Shown here: positions 32,001 through 41,797 of the stretch, piece after piece
Layout of the letters: the number at the start of each line of letters is the position of its first letter
How positions within the stretch are numbered: the stretch's first letter is position 1
DNA from: Methanobacterium spitsbergense
GTDB taxonomy: Archaea; Methanobacteriota; Methanobacteria; Methanobacteriales; Methanobacteriaceae
Reading direction: 5' to 3'
Assembly: GCF_019931065.1 (NCBI RefSeq)
Contig: NZ_JAIOUQ010000003.1
Coordinates: forward strand, 477,569-541,568
Length of the DNA: 64,000 nt
The notes under the pieces: generated by a model
Seen by the model: only the letters and a program-made list of their open reading frames with translations
Told to the model about the DNA's origin: nothing
Database searches by the model: none
Position numbers and translations under genes: made by a program

Positions 32001-32446
32001 CATCTAGTATCCATAGCGGGCCAAAACTTTGTCTCTATAAGATGCTTCCAACTATGAAGGAGAAGGTTGATGGACAAATTAAACTTGCAGAGAGGATCAG
32101 AGCGGTTGACCAGAAAGGAGTTGTTGAAGGTGTTCTCATGTCTCATTTCCTACCTGACATGGCAGGTAACAGTAGGGCATTTTCAAGGCAAAAAGTTCGA
32201 TGTACAAAATGCAACAAGAAATATAGGAGAATACCTCTTTCTGGTGAATGTGTGTGTGGTAACAATCTAATCCTTAGTATATCAAAAGGATCTGTTGTTA
32301 AATACTTGGAAATATCCAAAGATCTTTCCCAAAGATATCCTATTGATAATTATTTGATTCAGAGGATAGAACTCATTGAATCAGGTATAAACTCATTATT
32401 TGAAAGTGATAAGTCAAAACAAAGTTCTTTAGACGTGTTTCTATAA
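29096..32446 (+). CDS. polC: DNA polymerase D large subunit (DP2)
   Basis: Catalytic subunit of the euryarchaeal replicative polymerase PolD, about 1116 residues. The [23 protein letters not shown] block and the zinc-type cysteine cluster [19 protein letters not shown] are family hallmarks. The catalytic region includes YCHP-like [21 protein letters not shown] with conserved acidic residues, and a second cysteine module [19 protein letters not shown] sits near the C-terminus. The coding sequence is uninterrupted, with no intein at the catalytic site. ATG 29096 is chosen by analogy with the family N-terminus; ATG 29078 is in frame. The small subunit is not nearby. Confidence 0.96.
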   Translation: [1116 protein letters not shown]

Positions 32447-32540
32447 TTAAAATATTTAATGGAGTGAAAATTATTATTCGTATTAAACCAAACATTTATT
32501 ATTTGGAAGGTTAATTGTATATCTATAACAATGTTTTTAT

Positions 32541-32570
32541 AATCCACAAACATCCTTTGGATGATGGATT
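32541..32570. promoter_or_regulatory. Nested hairpin upstream of nrdD
   Basis: AATCC (32541-32545) pairs with GGATT (32566-32570), enclosing CATCC (32551-32555) paired with GGATG (32559-32563). It lies about 90-120 bases before nrdD and may be an operator or a terminator element for polC. There is no good T-tract after it, which favours a regulatory role. Confidence 0.35.
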
Positions 32571-32658
32571 TCAAACCATGTTAAATATGTACACCAAGAC
32601 TATGCAAAAAACAAGATTTAAAAGTCATAAAAATTAATATAAAATACAGGTGTTGCCA

Positions 32659-34980
32659 ATGAGGGAGGATATTGAAAGGAACGAGCGTATTATTGCTGCT
32701 CTTCCTACAATGGCACAAACATGTGTCATAAAGAATAACGGAATATTTGAAAGGTTCTCACACGAAAAGATAGTTAAATCATGCCTTATGGTAGGTGCTC
32801 CATTATGGGCTGCGGAGAAGATTTCTTCGTACGTTGCAAAATCAGCATATGATGGTGTATCCACAGCTGAGATAAAGATACTGGTCTATGATTGCCTTAA
32901 AAGGGTAGACAGAAAAATTGCTGACAAGTATCTGGCATCGAATGCTCTTAGGGTAAGAACTTCGAGGGATACAATAGAACCCTTTGATCAGAGAAAGATT
33001 GAAAAGACTCTTATTATTGAAACTGATGCTTCTGGAGAATTAGCTAGAAAGATTGCTACAGAAACATGGAAAGAGCTTAAAAAACTTGATGTGGATTATT
33101 TAACTGCTCCAATGATAAGGGAAATTGTAAACACTAAACTTGTTGAGTACGGTCTAGAAACACTACGTAAGAAGTATACAAGGCTTGGTATACCGGTTTA
33201 CAACATCACTAACCTAATACGAAATGGTTCTCGTGATAACGCTAACATGATACACAACCCTGAAACTGTGCATAAGTACGTTGCAGACGAAGCACTGAAA
33301 CAATATGCTTTGCTAAGAATCCTTCCAAACGAACTTGCAGATGCTCATTTAGGTGGAGATATTCATATTCACGATCTTGAATTTTTTGCAGGAAGGCCAT
33401 TAAACTGTCTACAGCATGATCTACGTTTTTTTATTAAACATGGTCTTAAGGTAGATGGAACAGGAGATCACACATCTGTTGCAGGACCTCCTAATCATAT
33501 CGAAACCCTCATGAACCATTCTGGAGAAATAATGCTCGCAGCCCAGCAGAATATGAGTGGAGGGCAATCAATGAGTCTTTGGAATGTTTTTGTAGCACCA
33601 TTTGCTTCAGGACTTCCATACGAAAAAGTTAAACAGGCAGTGCAGATGTTCATATACAATTTAAATATGGCATACGCAGCTAGAGGATCACAAGTTCCAT
33701 TCACATCCATAAACCTTGAATTTACAGTACCAAAATTCCTTGAAGACGAACCAGCCTATGGTCCAAAGGGCAAACTTGTAGGGGTATATGGAGACTACGA
33801 GGAGGAAACTCGAATCCTTCAAAGAGCTTTTACAGAAACTCTTCTAGACGGTGATTCAGATGGAAAACCACACCTTTTCCCAAATACCATTTATGCTTTA
33901 AGAGATGAGGTTTTAAAGGATGAATTTGAAGAAGATATAAGACTTGTACATGAACTTTCAGCTAAATATGGAACAGCTTACTTTGTTAATATGCTTCCTA
34001 GTTATAGGGGAAAGATGGCAAATTATATGGGCTGCAGAACGTCCCTTAGTGACAACTGGACAGGGGAATGGCAAAAAGATTGTTTCCGTACTGGAAACCT
34101 GGCTTATGTTACATTAAATTTGCCTAGGATAGCCTACAATTCACGGGATGATAACGATGTTTTTGATTATCTAGATTCTTACATGCACCTTGGAGAAGAA
34201 GTTTTAATGCTTCGAAGGGAACAGGCAATGAACTGCCTAGATAATTACAATCTACTACCTTTCCTTACACAGGAAGCAGAAGGAGACAGATATTACAGTA
34301 TTAACAATGCAACACTTTCATTTGGTTTTGTTGGTTTAAATGAAATGTTAATTGCCCATTGTGGAGAAGGAATAGAAGATCCTGATGCAAGGAAATTTGG
34401 ATTGAAGGTAATCAAATATATGAATAAAAGGGCTGACGAGCTCAAGGATGAAACAGGCCTCAGATGGAGTGTTCTCCAGACCCCGGCAGAATCAACAGCG
34501 TACCGGTTTGGAATGTTAGACAAGGAGAAATTTGGAGACAAAGCAGTATTACAAGGGGATGATGTAGCTTCTTACTACACTAACTCTTCCCACGTGCCTG
34601 TGAACTCAGATGTTCTCTTGCCAGAGAAGATCAAGATAGAAGAAAAATTCCATCCATTAACACTTGGGGGTCATATATTCCATGCATTCATGGGAGAATC
34701 ATATTCCGACCCAGATTCACTTATGAGTCTAACTAACAAAATCGCTAAAAACTCGGATATAGGATTTTGGGCCTACAGTTCCGCACTTAGCTTCTGTATA
34801 AAGTGTAAAACACTTATGAAAGGTCTTCAAACGAAATGTGGAACTTGTGGTGAAGAAACAGAAGTTGAATGGTACGATCGTATCACAGGATATGTTCAAC
34901 AAGTAGGACGATCCAGATCAGCTTCGGGTGGTTGGAATCCGGGTAAAATGAGGGAGCTCATGGATAGAAAGAGGCTTTAA
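32659..34980 (+). CDS. nrdD: Anaerobic (class III) ribonucleoside-triphosphate reductase
   Basis: Glycyl-radical enzyme making dNTPs in anaerobes, about 773 residues. Two ATP-cone-like allosteric domains occupy roughly the first 170 residues (CVIKNNGIFERFSHEKIVKS and RTSRDTIEPFDQRKIEKT). The catalytic barrel includes QNMSGGQS and FPNTIYALRDE. Near the end, CIKCKTL...CGTCG supplies the four zinc Cys, and RITGYVQQVG carries the radical Gly about 30 residues from the C-terminus. ATG 32659 follows AGGTG by 6 bases. The activase NrdG is not in this window. Confidence 0.94.
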   Translation: MREDIERNERIIAALPTMAQTCVIKNNGIFERFSHEKIVKSCLMVGAPLWAAEKISSYVAKSAYDGVSTAEIKILVYDCLKRVDRKIADKYLASNALRVRTSRDTIEPFDQRKIEKTLIIETDASGELARKIATETWKELKKLDVDYLTAPMIREIVNTKLVEYGLETLRKKYTRLGIPVYNITNLIRNGSRDNANMIHNPETVHKYVADEALKQYALLRILPNELADAHLGGDIHIHDLEFFAGRPLNCLQHDLRFFIKHGLKVDGTGDHTSVAGPPNHIETLMNHSGEIMLAAQQNMSGGQSMSLWNVFVAPFASGLPYEKVKQAVQMFIYNLNMAYAARGSQVPFTSINLEFTVPKFLEDEPAYGPKGKLVGVYGDYEEETRILQRAFTETLLDGDSDGKPHLFPNTIYALRDEVLKDEFEEDIRLVHELSAKYGTAYFVNMLPSYRGKMANYMGCRTSLSDNWTGEWQKDCFRTGNLAYVTLNLPRIAYNSRDDNDVFDYLDSYMHLGEEVLMLRREQAMNCLDNYNLLPFLTQEAEGDRYYSINNATLSFGFVGLNEMLIAHCGEGIEDPDARKFGLKVIKYMNKRADELKDETGLRWSVLQTPAESTAYRFGMLDKEKFGDKAVLQGDDVASYYTNSSHVPVNSDVLLPEKIKIEEKFHPLTLGGHIFHAFMGESYSDPDSLMSLTNKIAKNSDIGFWAYSSALSFCIKCKTLMKGLQTKCGTCGEETEVEWYDRITGYVQQVGRSRSASGGWNPGKMRELMDRKRL

Positions 34981-34990
34981 CTACTCTATA

Positions 34991-35030
34991 ATTTTTTTGA
35001 TTAATATTTTTTTTAAAAGATTAATTTTTT
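34991..35030 (+). terminator. T-tracts after nrdD
   Basis: Three successive runs of six to eight T residues within about 45 bases after the nrdD stop, typical of archaeal factor-independent termination. Confidence 0.5.
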
Positions 35031-35056
35031 TGGAACTATTTAATGGAGAAGTTGAG

Positions 35057-35413
35057 ATGACAGTTGAAGCTGACGAATCGAAACTACTGAAGAGAATGAA
35101 AGATCTTCATAAAGAAATAGATGTGATGAATGATGATAAATTTAGATTTTCTGAAATTAATTTGGATTACATCAAAAATGAACTTTTTACTTCGGATTTT
35201 ATGAAAACTCACACAGATTTTCCAAGTTTTGAAAAGATGATTGGATCTACTAGTTTTAAAATAGAAAATGAGATAGAATTTAGAGATGCAACAGACACAG
35301 CTGAGTGGAATCAATGCATTATGAAACATACTGAATTTAAAAATTGGAATGAAATGTTAAGAACTTCAGTTATTGAGAGGGCAACTAGAAAGTTGATGGT
35401 TAAAACATTGTAG
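35057..35413 (+). CDS. Small charged protein of unknown function
   Basis: 118 residues, no cysteine-rich motif and no membrane segment. It opens with a predicted coiled-coil-like helix (ESKLLKRMKDLHKEID) and is rich in Lys, Glu, Asp and Phe. I do not recognise it. GGAG lies about 9 bases before ATG 35057. It follows nrdD after T-rich tracts, so it is probably separately transcribed. Confidence 0.55.
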   Translation: MTVEADESKLLKRMKDLHKEIDVMNDDKFRFSEINLDYIKNELFTSDFMKTHTDFPSFEKMIGSTSFKIENEIEFRDATDTAEWNQCIMKHTEFKNWNEMLRTSVIERATRKLMVKTL

Positions 35414-35495
35414 TAATTTTTGGAACATTTAATACAATTGAAAATCTATGTAATATTTTGATAATTTGAATTTTACTAATTGTGTGTGATGGTTT

Positions 35496-36746
35496 ATGGA
35501 TAAGAATGTAGTTTACCAAAGGATCAATGAATTGTGCAATGCTTTCGAAGAAAAACAGATCGAGATATTCCAATGGCTTCATCAGCATCCCGAACTTGCT
35601 TTTCAAGAGTTTCAATCAGGACAGTTTATTGTAGATTGTCTAAATGAAATGGATGGAATTGAAGTAATATATCCTATTGCCAAAACAGGTATCAAAGCAG
35701 TGCTTTATGGTGAAAATCTCGGACCTACGGTTTCATTACGGGCGGACTTTGATGCCTTGCCAGTAAAAGAAGAAACAGGCTTAGACTATGCATCAAAGTC
35801 TAAAGGGACATATAATAAGCAGAAAACCTATGTTGCCCATGCATGTGGTCATGATGCAAGTGCTGCATCTGCAATAGGTACTGCAAAAGTTTTAAGTCAA
35901 CTTAAAAATGAGTTAAATGGAAAAGTTGTTTTCTTATTCCAACCTGCAGAAGAGGGTGCACCTCAGGGTATGGTAGGTGGTGCTGAACTAATGGTTAAAG
36001 AAGGTGCATTAAAAAATCCTGATGTTCAGGCAATATTTGCACTACATCCTTACAGCAAAGCATATCCTGGAAATGTATTATTAAGCAAAGGAACTACTCA
36101 TGCAAGTTTAAACGATTTAATAATCAAAATCAAAGGGATCCAAGCTCATGGTTCAATGCCATGGGTGGGTAAGGATCCTATATTAGCTGGAGCAGCAATC
36201 ATAAATGCCCTGCAGTCCATTATTAGTAGAGAAGTTGATCTAATGAAAGGTGCAGCTGTTATTACTGTAGGTTACTTTCATGGGGGCATTAAAGTTAATA
36301 TAATTCCTAAAACGGCTGAAATGGGTTTAACAATCAGATCTCTTGATGAAAGTACGCAAAAACTGCTTTTAAAACGTATAAATGAAGTAGCAGATTTAAC
36401 TGCTAGGGCGCATGGGTGTGAGGTCGAAATTATCCCTGGACAACATGATCCATTGAATAGAAACAATAGTGAACTATGCAAAAACATGCTACCCACTCTT
36501 CAAAGAGTTGCAGGGAAAGATAAACTCAATTATAAACATGCCACCACGGGTTCAGAAGATTTCTCATATTTTTCTCAGAAAATTCCTGGTTTATACTTGC
36601 ATTTTGGAAGTGCACCTTTAAAAAATCCACTATCTCAATCAAAACCCAATCATCATCAGGGATTTCAAGTAGATGAGTTGTCTTTAAAATTTGCAACTAG
36701 ATTAGAATGTAACCTATTATATGACTATCTTAGAAACAATTCCTAA
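35496..36746 (+). CDS. M20-family amidohydrolase (N-acyl amino acid or hippurate hydrolase type)
   Basis: Zinc aminoacylase/carboxypeptidase of 416 residues. The motif HQHPELAFQE is at residue 28 onward. The metal cluster is HACGHDA, followed by FQPAEEGAPQG with the catalytic Glu pair. The dimerisation insert (IKIKGIQAHGSMPW) and the C-terminal GSEDFSYFSQKIPG complete the family. Likely hydrolyses N-acyl or p-aminobenzoyl-type amides; the exact substrate is unknown. A hairpin plus T-tract overlaps its stop. Confidence 0.88.
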   Translation: MDKNVVYQRINELCNAFEEKQIEIFQWLHQHPELAFQEFQSGQFIVDCLNEMDGIEVIYPIAKTGIKAVLYGENLGPTVSLRADFDALPVKEETGLDYASKSKGTYNKQKTYVAHACGHDASAASAIGTAKVLSQLKNELNGKVVFLFQPAEEGAPQGMVGGAELMVKEGALKNPDVQAIFALHPYSKAYPGNVLLSKGTTHASLNDLIIKIKGIQAHGSMPWVGKDPILAGAAIINALQSIISREVDLMKGAAVITVGYFHGGIKVNIIPKTAEMGLTIRSLDESTQKLLLKRINEVADLTARAHGCEVEIIPGQHDPLNRNNSELCKNMLPTLQRVAGKDKLNYKHATTGSEDFSYFSQKIPGLYLHFGSAPLKNPLSQSKPNHHQGFQVDELSLKFATRLECNLLYDYLRNNS

Positions 36747-36780
36747 ATTTAAACTACTTAAATTTGAATATTTTTATTTT
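36745..36780 (+). terminator. Intrinsic-type terminator after the M20 gene
   Basis: Perfect arms AAATTTAA (36745-36752) and TTAAATTT (36758-36765) with a 5-base loop overlap the stop codon; TTTTT-A-TTTT follows at 36771-36780. It may also serve the convergent gene. Confidence 0.6.
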
Positions 36781-37949
36781 CTATTTTTGTATTCTAGAAT
36801 GGAATGTACTGGAGTATCATTTTTGAATAGTATAGGCTTTGTTACTGATTCTGAAGAAGTTCCGAAGCCATGTGCGATCATGGTATGTCTTCCAGCTCCA
36901 CCAGCTACAACCAAAACTACATCTTTGGGTGAACGTGTTATAGGGACATTATCATCAATAATCCATTTATCATCAAGTTTTCTGCCTCCTTTGTCTCCAT
37001 GTTCAACAGGAACAATAGAATTTTCATGCAAGAATTTTTTTACATCATATTTATTCAATCCGTCTTTTGAGATGGTTCTAGCATGTTCTGGGCTCATTAT
37101 CACTAAGATTTCTCCAGGAACATGGCTGTTGTTGCACCCTGCTGTTGAAGCTGTGTGTGATATTGTTTCCAAAAGATCTTCTGCATTTGTGCTTCGATGA
37201 TCATTAACATTGTGAGGTGCTTCTACAGCAATAACTGTAGATGTACTTGTGTCTGGTTCAAAACCACGTTCAACATGTAATGATTCCCATGGATTTTCAG
37301 ATTCTTCTTCGGCAAATACGTAGCTGTACTTAGCGGGAGATCCCATTGTAGCATGGTCTCCAATCCCTGGAACAGCTCCAGCAATATTAATTAAACATAA
37401 TCTCAATGCTCTACCTATACTGGCATTTGCAAGATTACCTGGACCAAGACAGCCCACACCACTTGCAGCGCCAATTTCTCTAGAAATGGGGCCGTTGAGG
37501 ATCATACATACAGAAACTGGATGGGTGGTTGCATTAACACTTGTAAGATTGAATTTTTTGCTCGAAATTGCTTCTATCCCATGTTGTATCATTGGCATAA
37601 ATTGTGGTTGACATCCTGCCATTACAGAATTGATTGCTACTTTTTCAACTGTGGCTTTCCCTTGTCTTGGTGGTAGTATTGCAATAATATCTTCTGGAGT
37701 AAGATCTGTATAATTTAGAAATTTTCTAACTCTTTCTCTAGTTGGTGGTATGATTGGGAGACCATCTGTCATTCTGCGGATGTAGAAATTGTAACTGGTT
37801 TTTTCCGGATCTGGATCTACAAAAAACTCAATATCATTTGTTCTATTTTTACAGAGTCGCTCATTTTTTGCATCATTCAATTCTAGGATATCATCAATTG
37901 AACAACTGCAATTCTGCACATTTGAATGTAGTTTATTATTTCTGGCCAT
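36774..37949 (-). CDS. Partner protein of the UGSC-family module, function unknown
   Basis: 391 residues, soluble. Conserved-looking blocks include [62 protein letters not shown] and [17 protein letters not shown]. Several Cys residues are spread through the chain, including an N-terminal NCSCSID pair. It starts 9 bases after the UGSC-family gene on the same strand, so the two form an operon and probably a complex or pathway. I know of no assigned activity; similar proteins are sometimes annotated only as hypothetical. Confidence 0.6.
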   Translation of the reverse strand: MARNNKLHSNVQNCSCSIDDILELNDAKNERLCKNRTNDIEFFVDPDPEKTSYNFYIRRMTDGLPIIPPTRERVRKFLNYTDLTPEDIIAILPPRQGKATVEKVAINSVMAGCQPQFMPMIQHGIEAISSKKFNLTSVNATTHPVSVCMILNGPISREIGAASGVGCLGPGNLANASIGRALRLCLINIAGAVPGIGDHATMGSPAKYSYVFAEEESENPWESLHVERGFEPDTSTSTVIAVEAPHNVNDHRSTNAEDLLETISHTASTAGCNNSHVPGEILVIMSPEHARTISKDGLNKYDVKKFLHENSIVPVEHGDKGGRKLDDKWIIDDNVPITRSPKDVVLVVAGGAGRHTMIAHGFGTSSESVTKPILFKNDTPVHSILEYKNRK

Positions 37950-37958
37950 GTTTTCACT

Positions 37959-38477
37959 TCATGGGATCTGTAGGATATATTTAAGTGATGGGATAATAGG
38001 CAGTGTTCTTATTTGGATTTCGTTGTCTGAAAGTCCAGCAATTGGATGTTCTACACTTAATATGCGAAGATCTTCTGCACCATGAGATTTTGCAAGTTCA
38101 TGTGCGAATTCCGTGAATCTTTCGGAACATATGGAAATTGTTGGCACACCCTTTTTTTCAAGACGTATAGCATCAAGGATTACCCAACTAGAGCAGGAAC
38201 CACAGTCTCCAAGAGTGATCAAAGCAAGTTCTCCTTCAGCAGCGTTTTCAAGCTGTTCTAAAGTTGCAGGAGCCCCTGCTGGCTTTTTTACAGATATGAA
38301 TTTTCTATTACCAAGGTTTTCTGCTAATGAAGACAGAATAATATCTGCTCCAGGTTTTGTGTTATCCACTAATGAAATAAACTCAAAATCATGCGGAATT
38401 GGATTTAGAACTAGTTTAACTTGATCTATAGCTCCTAATGGATCTAGAGTATCCTTTTCAACAATTTTTACTTGCAT
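37959..38477 (-). CDS. UGSC-family protein, cysteine form
   Basis: 172 residues. The motif GDCGSCSSW (C92-G-S-C95) is the UGSC signature, in which many bacterial members carry selenocysteine at the first position. Here it is Cys, encoded by TGT, with no sign of a Sec codon. The motif follows a beta-strand (LALITLG) and precedes a helix, as in thioredoxin-like redox folds. Function unknown; a thiol redox or peroxidase-like role is inference. AAAGGGAT precedes the ATG, and its partner gene follows 9 bases later. Confidence 0.72.
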   Translation of the reverse strand: MQVKIVEKDTLDPLGAIDQVKLVLNPIPHDFEFISLVDNTKPGADIILSSLAENLGNRKFISVKKPAGAPATLEQLENAAEGELALITLGDCGSCSSWVILDAIRLEKKGVPTISICSERFTEFAHELAKSHGAEDLRILSVEHPIAGLSDNEIQIRTLPIIPSLKYILQIP

Positions 38478-38497
38478 TTTATCCCTTTCAGTATTTT

Positions 38498-38536
38498 AAA
38501 AAAAAACAAAAAATTGAAGTTTGAGTTTTTTTACTC
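38498..38536 (-). terminator. Short hairpin plus strong U-tract after lysS
   Basis: GAGT/ACTC (38523-38526, 38533-38536) overlaps the lysS stop. On the minus strand T-runs follow, including nine at 38498-38506. Confidence 0.5.
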
Positions 38537-40108
38537 TTCCAACCTAAATCTCTTAATCACAAGATCCTTGTCAATTGATAAAACAAATGATGCCGCTCTA
38601 GGGCCTTGCTTTTTCCCGGTCATCACCTTATAAATTGCTTGGAAAGCCTTTTGAGGTTTGATCTCCAAGTTATGGATAATGGTGTATAATGCATCATGGA
38701 ATTCCTCTGGGTTATAACTGCCATTTTCAAGAAGATCAGCAACCTCTAACAAGAATTCTTTTTGTTCATCATTGATTTCAACTCTTGGAAGTTTGTTCAG
38801 TACCTGGAATTTTACAAATTCTGGTGCATAAAGTTCAAGCCAGTTTTTAACATGATTTATTCGGGTTTCCAATCTTTCAACGTCAACAGCATCAATTTCA
38901 GCGAATGTTTTTTCTGCCATTGATTTTGATAGCTGCGAGTTTTTCTTTAATATATCAAAAACTTTCTCAGGATCTTTGCCTGCTATCTGGTATGCAACAG
39001 TCATGAACCTATATGAAGGATGAAATGGCATGGATTCAGAAATTTCGATTTGTGATGCTTCGTATATTTTTTTAAGTTTTTGCTCCTCTTTATCTGAGGA
39101 TGCTTCTTCTTCTCCATAATATATACGTTCAACACGATCGTACTGTTCAATGAAATCTAAAAATGGCATTGAAGGGCTGAAATCTTTATGTTTCAGTGGT
39201 TTGCTTCGGAATATAAAATAATTCAACGTCTCTGGTTCAGCTATTTCGAGCCATTGTTCAGGTGTGAAAAATACTCCATGAGATTTGGACATGGCTTCTC
39301 CCTTGAGTGTTATCCACTCGTATGGTACTGGATATGGTGCTTCGTAACCAAAGATATCCTTTGATATGATTTTACTCACATCGTATGAACCTCCACTTGC
39401 GGCATGATCCTTTCCAAAGGGTTCGCATGTTATTCCAAATATTTTCCACCTAGCAGCCCATTCAACACGCCAAGTTAATTTTCCATCACCTGTTTTAATA
39501 TCCATTTGGCCCTTATGTCCGCATTTACAACTGTAAAATACAATGTCACCATCGTAACTGTGAGCATAAGTGGTGTTCACACGTCCACATTCCTGACAAA
39601 TAGGGTTATATGGGAGCCAATTTTCTTTTAAAGGATGTTCTCGGAATTTATTGAAAATTTCTCTGATTTTCGGGGCTTTTTCAAGAGCAATTCTGATATA
39701 TTCATCGTACATCCCTTCTTTGTACATTTTGGCACCAGAATAAACTTCAAGTTCTATTCCAAATTTTTCAAGTATGCTTAGAAGGGGTTTTTCAAAGTGT
39801 TCAACAAAGTTGGAACAACATCCCTCAGGACAAGGTATTTTGGAATAGGGTATACCTAGATATTTTTCATAGGACTCTGGAAGAGGGTAAGGAACCTTCC
39901 TCAATGGGTCATGATCATCTGCTATCCATATAGTCTTTGAATTTGTATCCATTTTTTTAAGGGCTTTGGTCACAGCATTGGCTATGAATATATCACATGA
40001 ATTTCCGATATGTATAGATCCTGATATGGATGTTCCACTAGCAACAACATGCTCTGGTACATCTTTTTCATTTAATTCGTCTGCGATCCTTGTGATCCAG
40101 TGTTTCAA
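38531..40108 (-). CDS. lysS: Lysyl-tRNA synthetase, class I
   Basis: Archaeal class I LysRS, about 525 residues. The HIGH motif is SGSIHIGN near residue 30 and the KMSKS motif is EAMSKSHG. A zinc-ribbon-like CQECGRVN...CKCGHKG lies between them. The start is TTG 40108, because AGGTGAT ends 4 bases before it and the resulting N-terminus [12 protein letters not shown] fits the family; GTG 40117 and ATG 40114 overlap the ribosome-binding site. Confidence 0.95.
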   Translation of the reverse strand: MKHWITRIADELNEKDVPEHVVASGTSISGSIHIGNSCDIFIANAVTKALKKMDTNSKTIWIADDHDPLRKVPYPLPESYEKYLGIPYSKIPCPEGCCSNFVEHFEKPLLSILEKFGIELEVYSGAKMYKEGMYDEYIRIALEKAPKIREIFNKFREHPLKENWLPYNPICQECGRVNTTYAHSYDGDIVFYSCKCGHKGQMDIKTGDGKLTWRVEWAARWKIFGITCEPFGKDHAASGGSYDVSKIISKDIFGYEAPYPVPYEWITLKGEAMSKSHGVFFTPEQWLEIAEPETLNYFIFRSKPLKHKDFSPSMPFLDFIEQYDRVERIYYGEEEASSDKEEQKLKKIYEASQIEISESMPFHPSYRFMTVAYQIAGKDPEKVFDILKKNSQLSKSMAEKTFAEIDAVDVERLETRINHVKNWLELYAPEFVKFQVLNKLPRVEINDEQKEFLLEVADLLENGSYNPEEFHDALYTIIHNLEIKPQKAFQAIYKVMTGKKQGPRAASFVLSIDKDLVIKRFRLEE

Positions 40109-40293
40109 TAACATCACCTTTATAGATTATAATAGATTATGAAAATATTGTAAGATTTATTTAACCATTTATTTTAATTGAATAAAAATGATATGAGTTA
40201 ATCAATTAATTATTTATTTTTAAACAAATCTTGGTTAAGGATATCCTCATTTCAATTAAAAATACCTTAGTACTTATCAAAATAAATAAAATT

Positions 40294-40313
40294 AAGATCT
40301 AAAAATAGATCTT
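40294..40313 (-). terminator. Hairpin downstream of thiC
   Basis: Perfect arms AAGATCT and AGATCTT with a 6-base loop, about 50 bases after the thiC stop on the minus strand, followed by a T-rich stretch. Confidence 0.5.
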
Positions 40314-40360
40314 TGAATAAAATGCTATATTGTTTAATTAAGATAAAAAAAGGATGGATA

Positions 40361-41659
40361 TTAGTCGAATACATCCTGACTAGCATCATCCAACCATTCA
40401 TTGACCAGTTTAACTGCACAGTAACTACCGCACATTGTACAGGTATCAGGGTCTTCTGGAGGTTTAGCATCCCTTATTGCTCTGGCATCTGCAGGACAGA
40501 TTGCTGCTGCATACTGGCCTTCCCAATCGAGTTTTTTACGGGCATTTGCCATAACTAGATCAAGTTCACCATTATGTATTCCTTTGGCCATATCACCAAC
40601 GTAAGCTCCAATCCTGCTGGCTATAAGTCCTTCTTTAACATCTTCAGGTCCTGGAAGTGCAAGGTGTTCCGCAGGTGTAACATAACATATGAAATCTGCT
40701 CCAGCAGAAGCTGACTGTGCAGCACCTATTGAAGATACTATATGATCATAGGCAGGAGCAATGTCTGTTACTATTGGTCCAAGCATGTAAAATGGAGCAT
40801 TATTACATAATTTTTTCTGTACCATAACATTGGTTGCTATTTCCTTCAAAGGAATATGTCCCGGTCCTTCTACAATTGTCTGAACTCCTCTTTCCCTTGC
40901 TCTATCGACCAGTTCACCAAGAATAATCAATTCCTGAACCTGTGCCCTGTCCGTTGAATCTGCTATAGCACCTGCTCTCATACCATTTGCAAGGCTTATA
41001 ACGAAATCATATTCTTTAGCAATGTCAAGTACGTATTCATAGTTCTTATATAATGGATTTTCAACTTCATTGTGAACCATCCATGCTGACATGAATGCCC
41101 CACCACGGCTTACAAGACCGCCTTCACGACCCTGCCTCTTAAGCCTTTTAAGGGTTTCTTTATTGACAGAGCAGTGTATTGCCATGAAATCTATACCGTC
41201 TTTAGCTTGTTTTTCTATGGCCTTAAAGACAGCATCTTCCTCCATATATATTGCAGCCCCATGTTCCCTTATACATTCGATGGATGCCTGATAAAGAGGT
41301 ACACTTCCAACTGGCAGATCAGATATGCTGAGTATTTTTCTTCTAATGGCATCTAAGTCGCCTCCAACACTGAGCTCCATAAGGGTATCGGCCTTGTTTT
41401 CCATAGCTATCATGGCTTTTTTAACTTCCATATCCATATCATTTATATCTGTAGAAGTTCCAATGGTAGCATTTACCTTAGTTCTTAGACCTGCTCCAAT
41501 ACCCACCGGTTTAACATCTCTTCCAACGTTGTTTGGGATCGCTATTGTTCCCTGAGCAACTGATTTTCTGATAAACTCTTCGTCAACATTTTCGATTTTT
41601 GCAACCGCTTTCATTTGTTCTGTTATTATGCCCTTTCTTGCATCGTCCATCTGTGTCAT
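40361..41659 (-). CDS. thiC: Phosphomethylpyrimidine synthase ThiC
   Basis: Radical-SAM enzyme converting aminoimidazole ribotide to HMP phosphate for thiamine. About 432 residues, the shorter archaeal/anaerobe form. The unusual C-terminal cluster motif CTMCGSYC is present, with [11 protein letters not shown] and HCSVNKETL in the barrel. ATG 41659 follows GGTGAT by 3 bases; GTG 41674 is upstream of that site. Two inverted repeats lie in the leader/promoter region; no TPP riboswitch is visible. Confidence 0.95.
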   Translation of the reverse strand: MTQMDDARKGIITEQMKAVAKIENVDEEFIRKSVAQGTIAIPNNVGRDVKPVGIGAGLRTKVNATIGTSTDINDMDMEVKKAMIAMENKADTLMELSVGGDLDAIRRKILSISDLPVGSVPLYQASIECIREHGAAIYMEEDAVFKAIEKQAKDGIDFMAIHCSVNKETLKRLKRQGREGGLVSRGGAFMSAWMVHNEVENPLYKNYEYVLDIAKEYDFVISLANGMRAGAIADSTDRAQVQELIILGELVDRARERGVQTIVEGPGHIPLKEIATNVMVQKKLCNNAPFYMLGPIVTDIAPAYDHIVSSIGAAQSASAGADFICYVTPAEHLALPGPEDVKEGLIASRIGAYVGDMAKGIHNGELDLVMANARKKLDWEGQYAAAICPADARAIRDAKPPEDPDTCTMCGSYCAVKLVNEWLDDASQDVFD

Positions 41660-41735
41660 AGAATCACCATTCACTTTTTAATTATTACTGCCCAAAGATT
41701 CTCTCTGTTCAGTTTAAAATATCAAAATCATTCTA

Positions 41736-41757
41736 AAGCTTAATTTATTATTAGCTT
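41736..41757 (-). promoter_or_regulatory. Imperfect inverted repeat upstream of thiC
   Basis: AAGCTTAA and TTAGCTT flank TTTATTA, with one bulged base, about 77-98 bases before the thiC start. Could be a leader hairpin or part of the operator region. Confidence 0.35.
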
Positions 41758-41780
41758 AACATCAAAATCTATGATTTTAC

Positions 41781-41797
41781 TTTATGTTCAACATAAA
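41781..41797. promoter_or_regulatory. Perfect inverted repeat, candidate thiC operator
   Basis: TTTATGTT-c-AACATAAA is a perfect 8+1+8 palindrome 122 bases upstream of the thiC start. Archaeal thiamine genes can be controlled by the regulator ThiR; assigning this site to ThiR is inference. Confidence 0.45.

Noticed and set aside
29096..32446. Possible intein in the PolD large subunit
   Set aside because: Length (about 1116 residues) is normal for an intein-free DP2 and the catalytic block is continuous.
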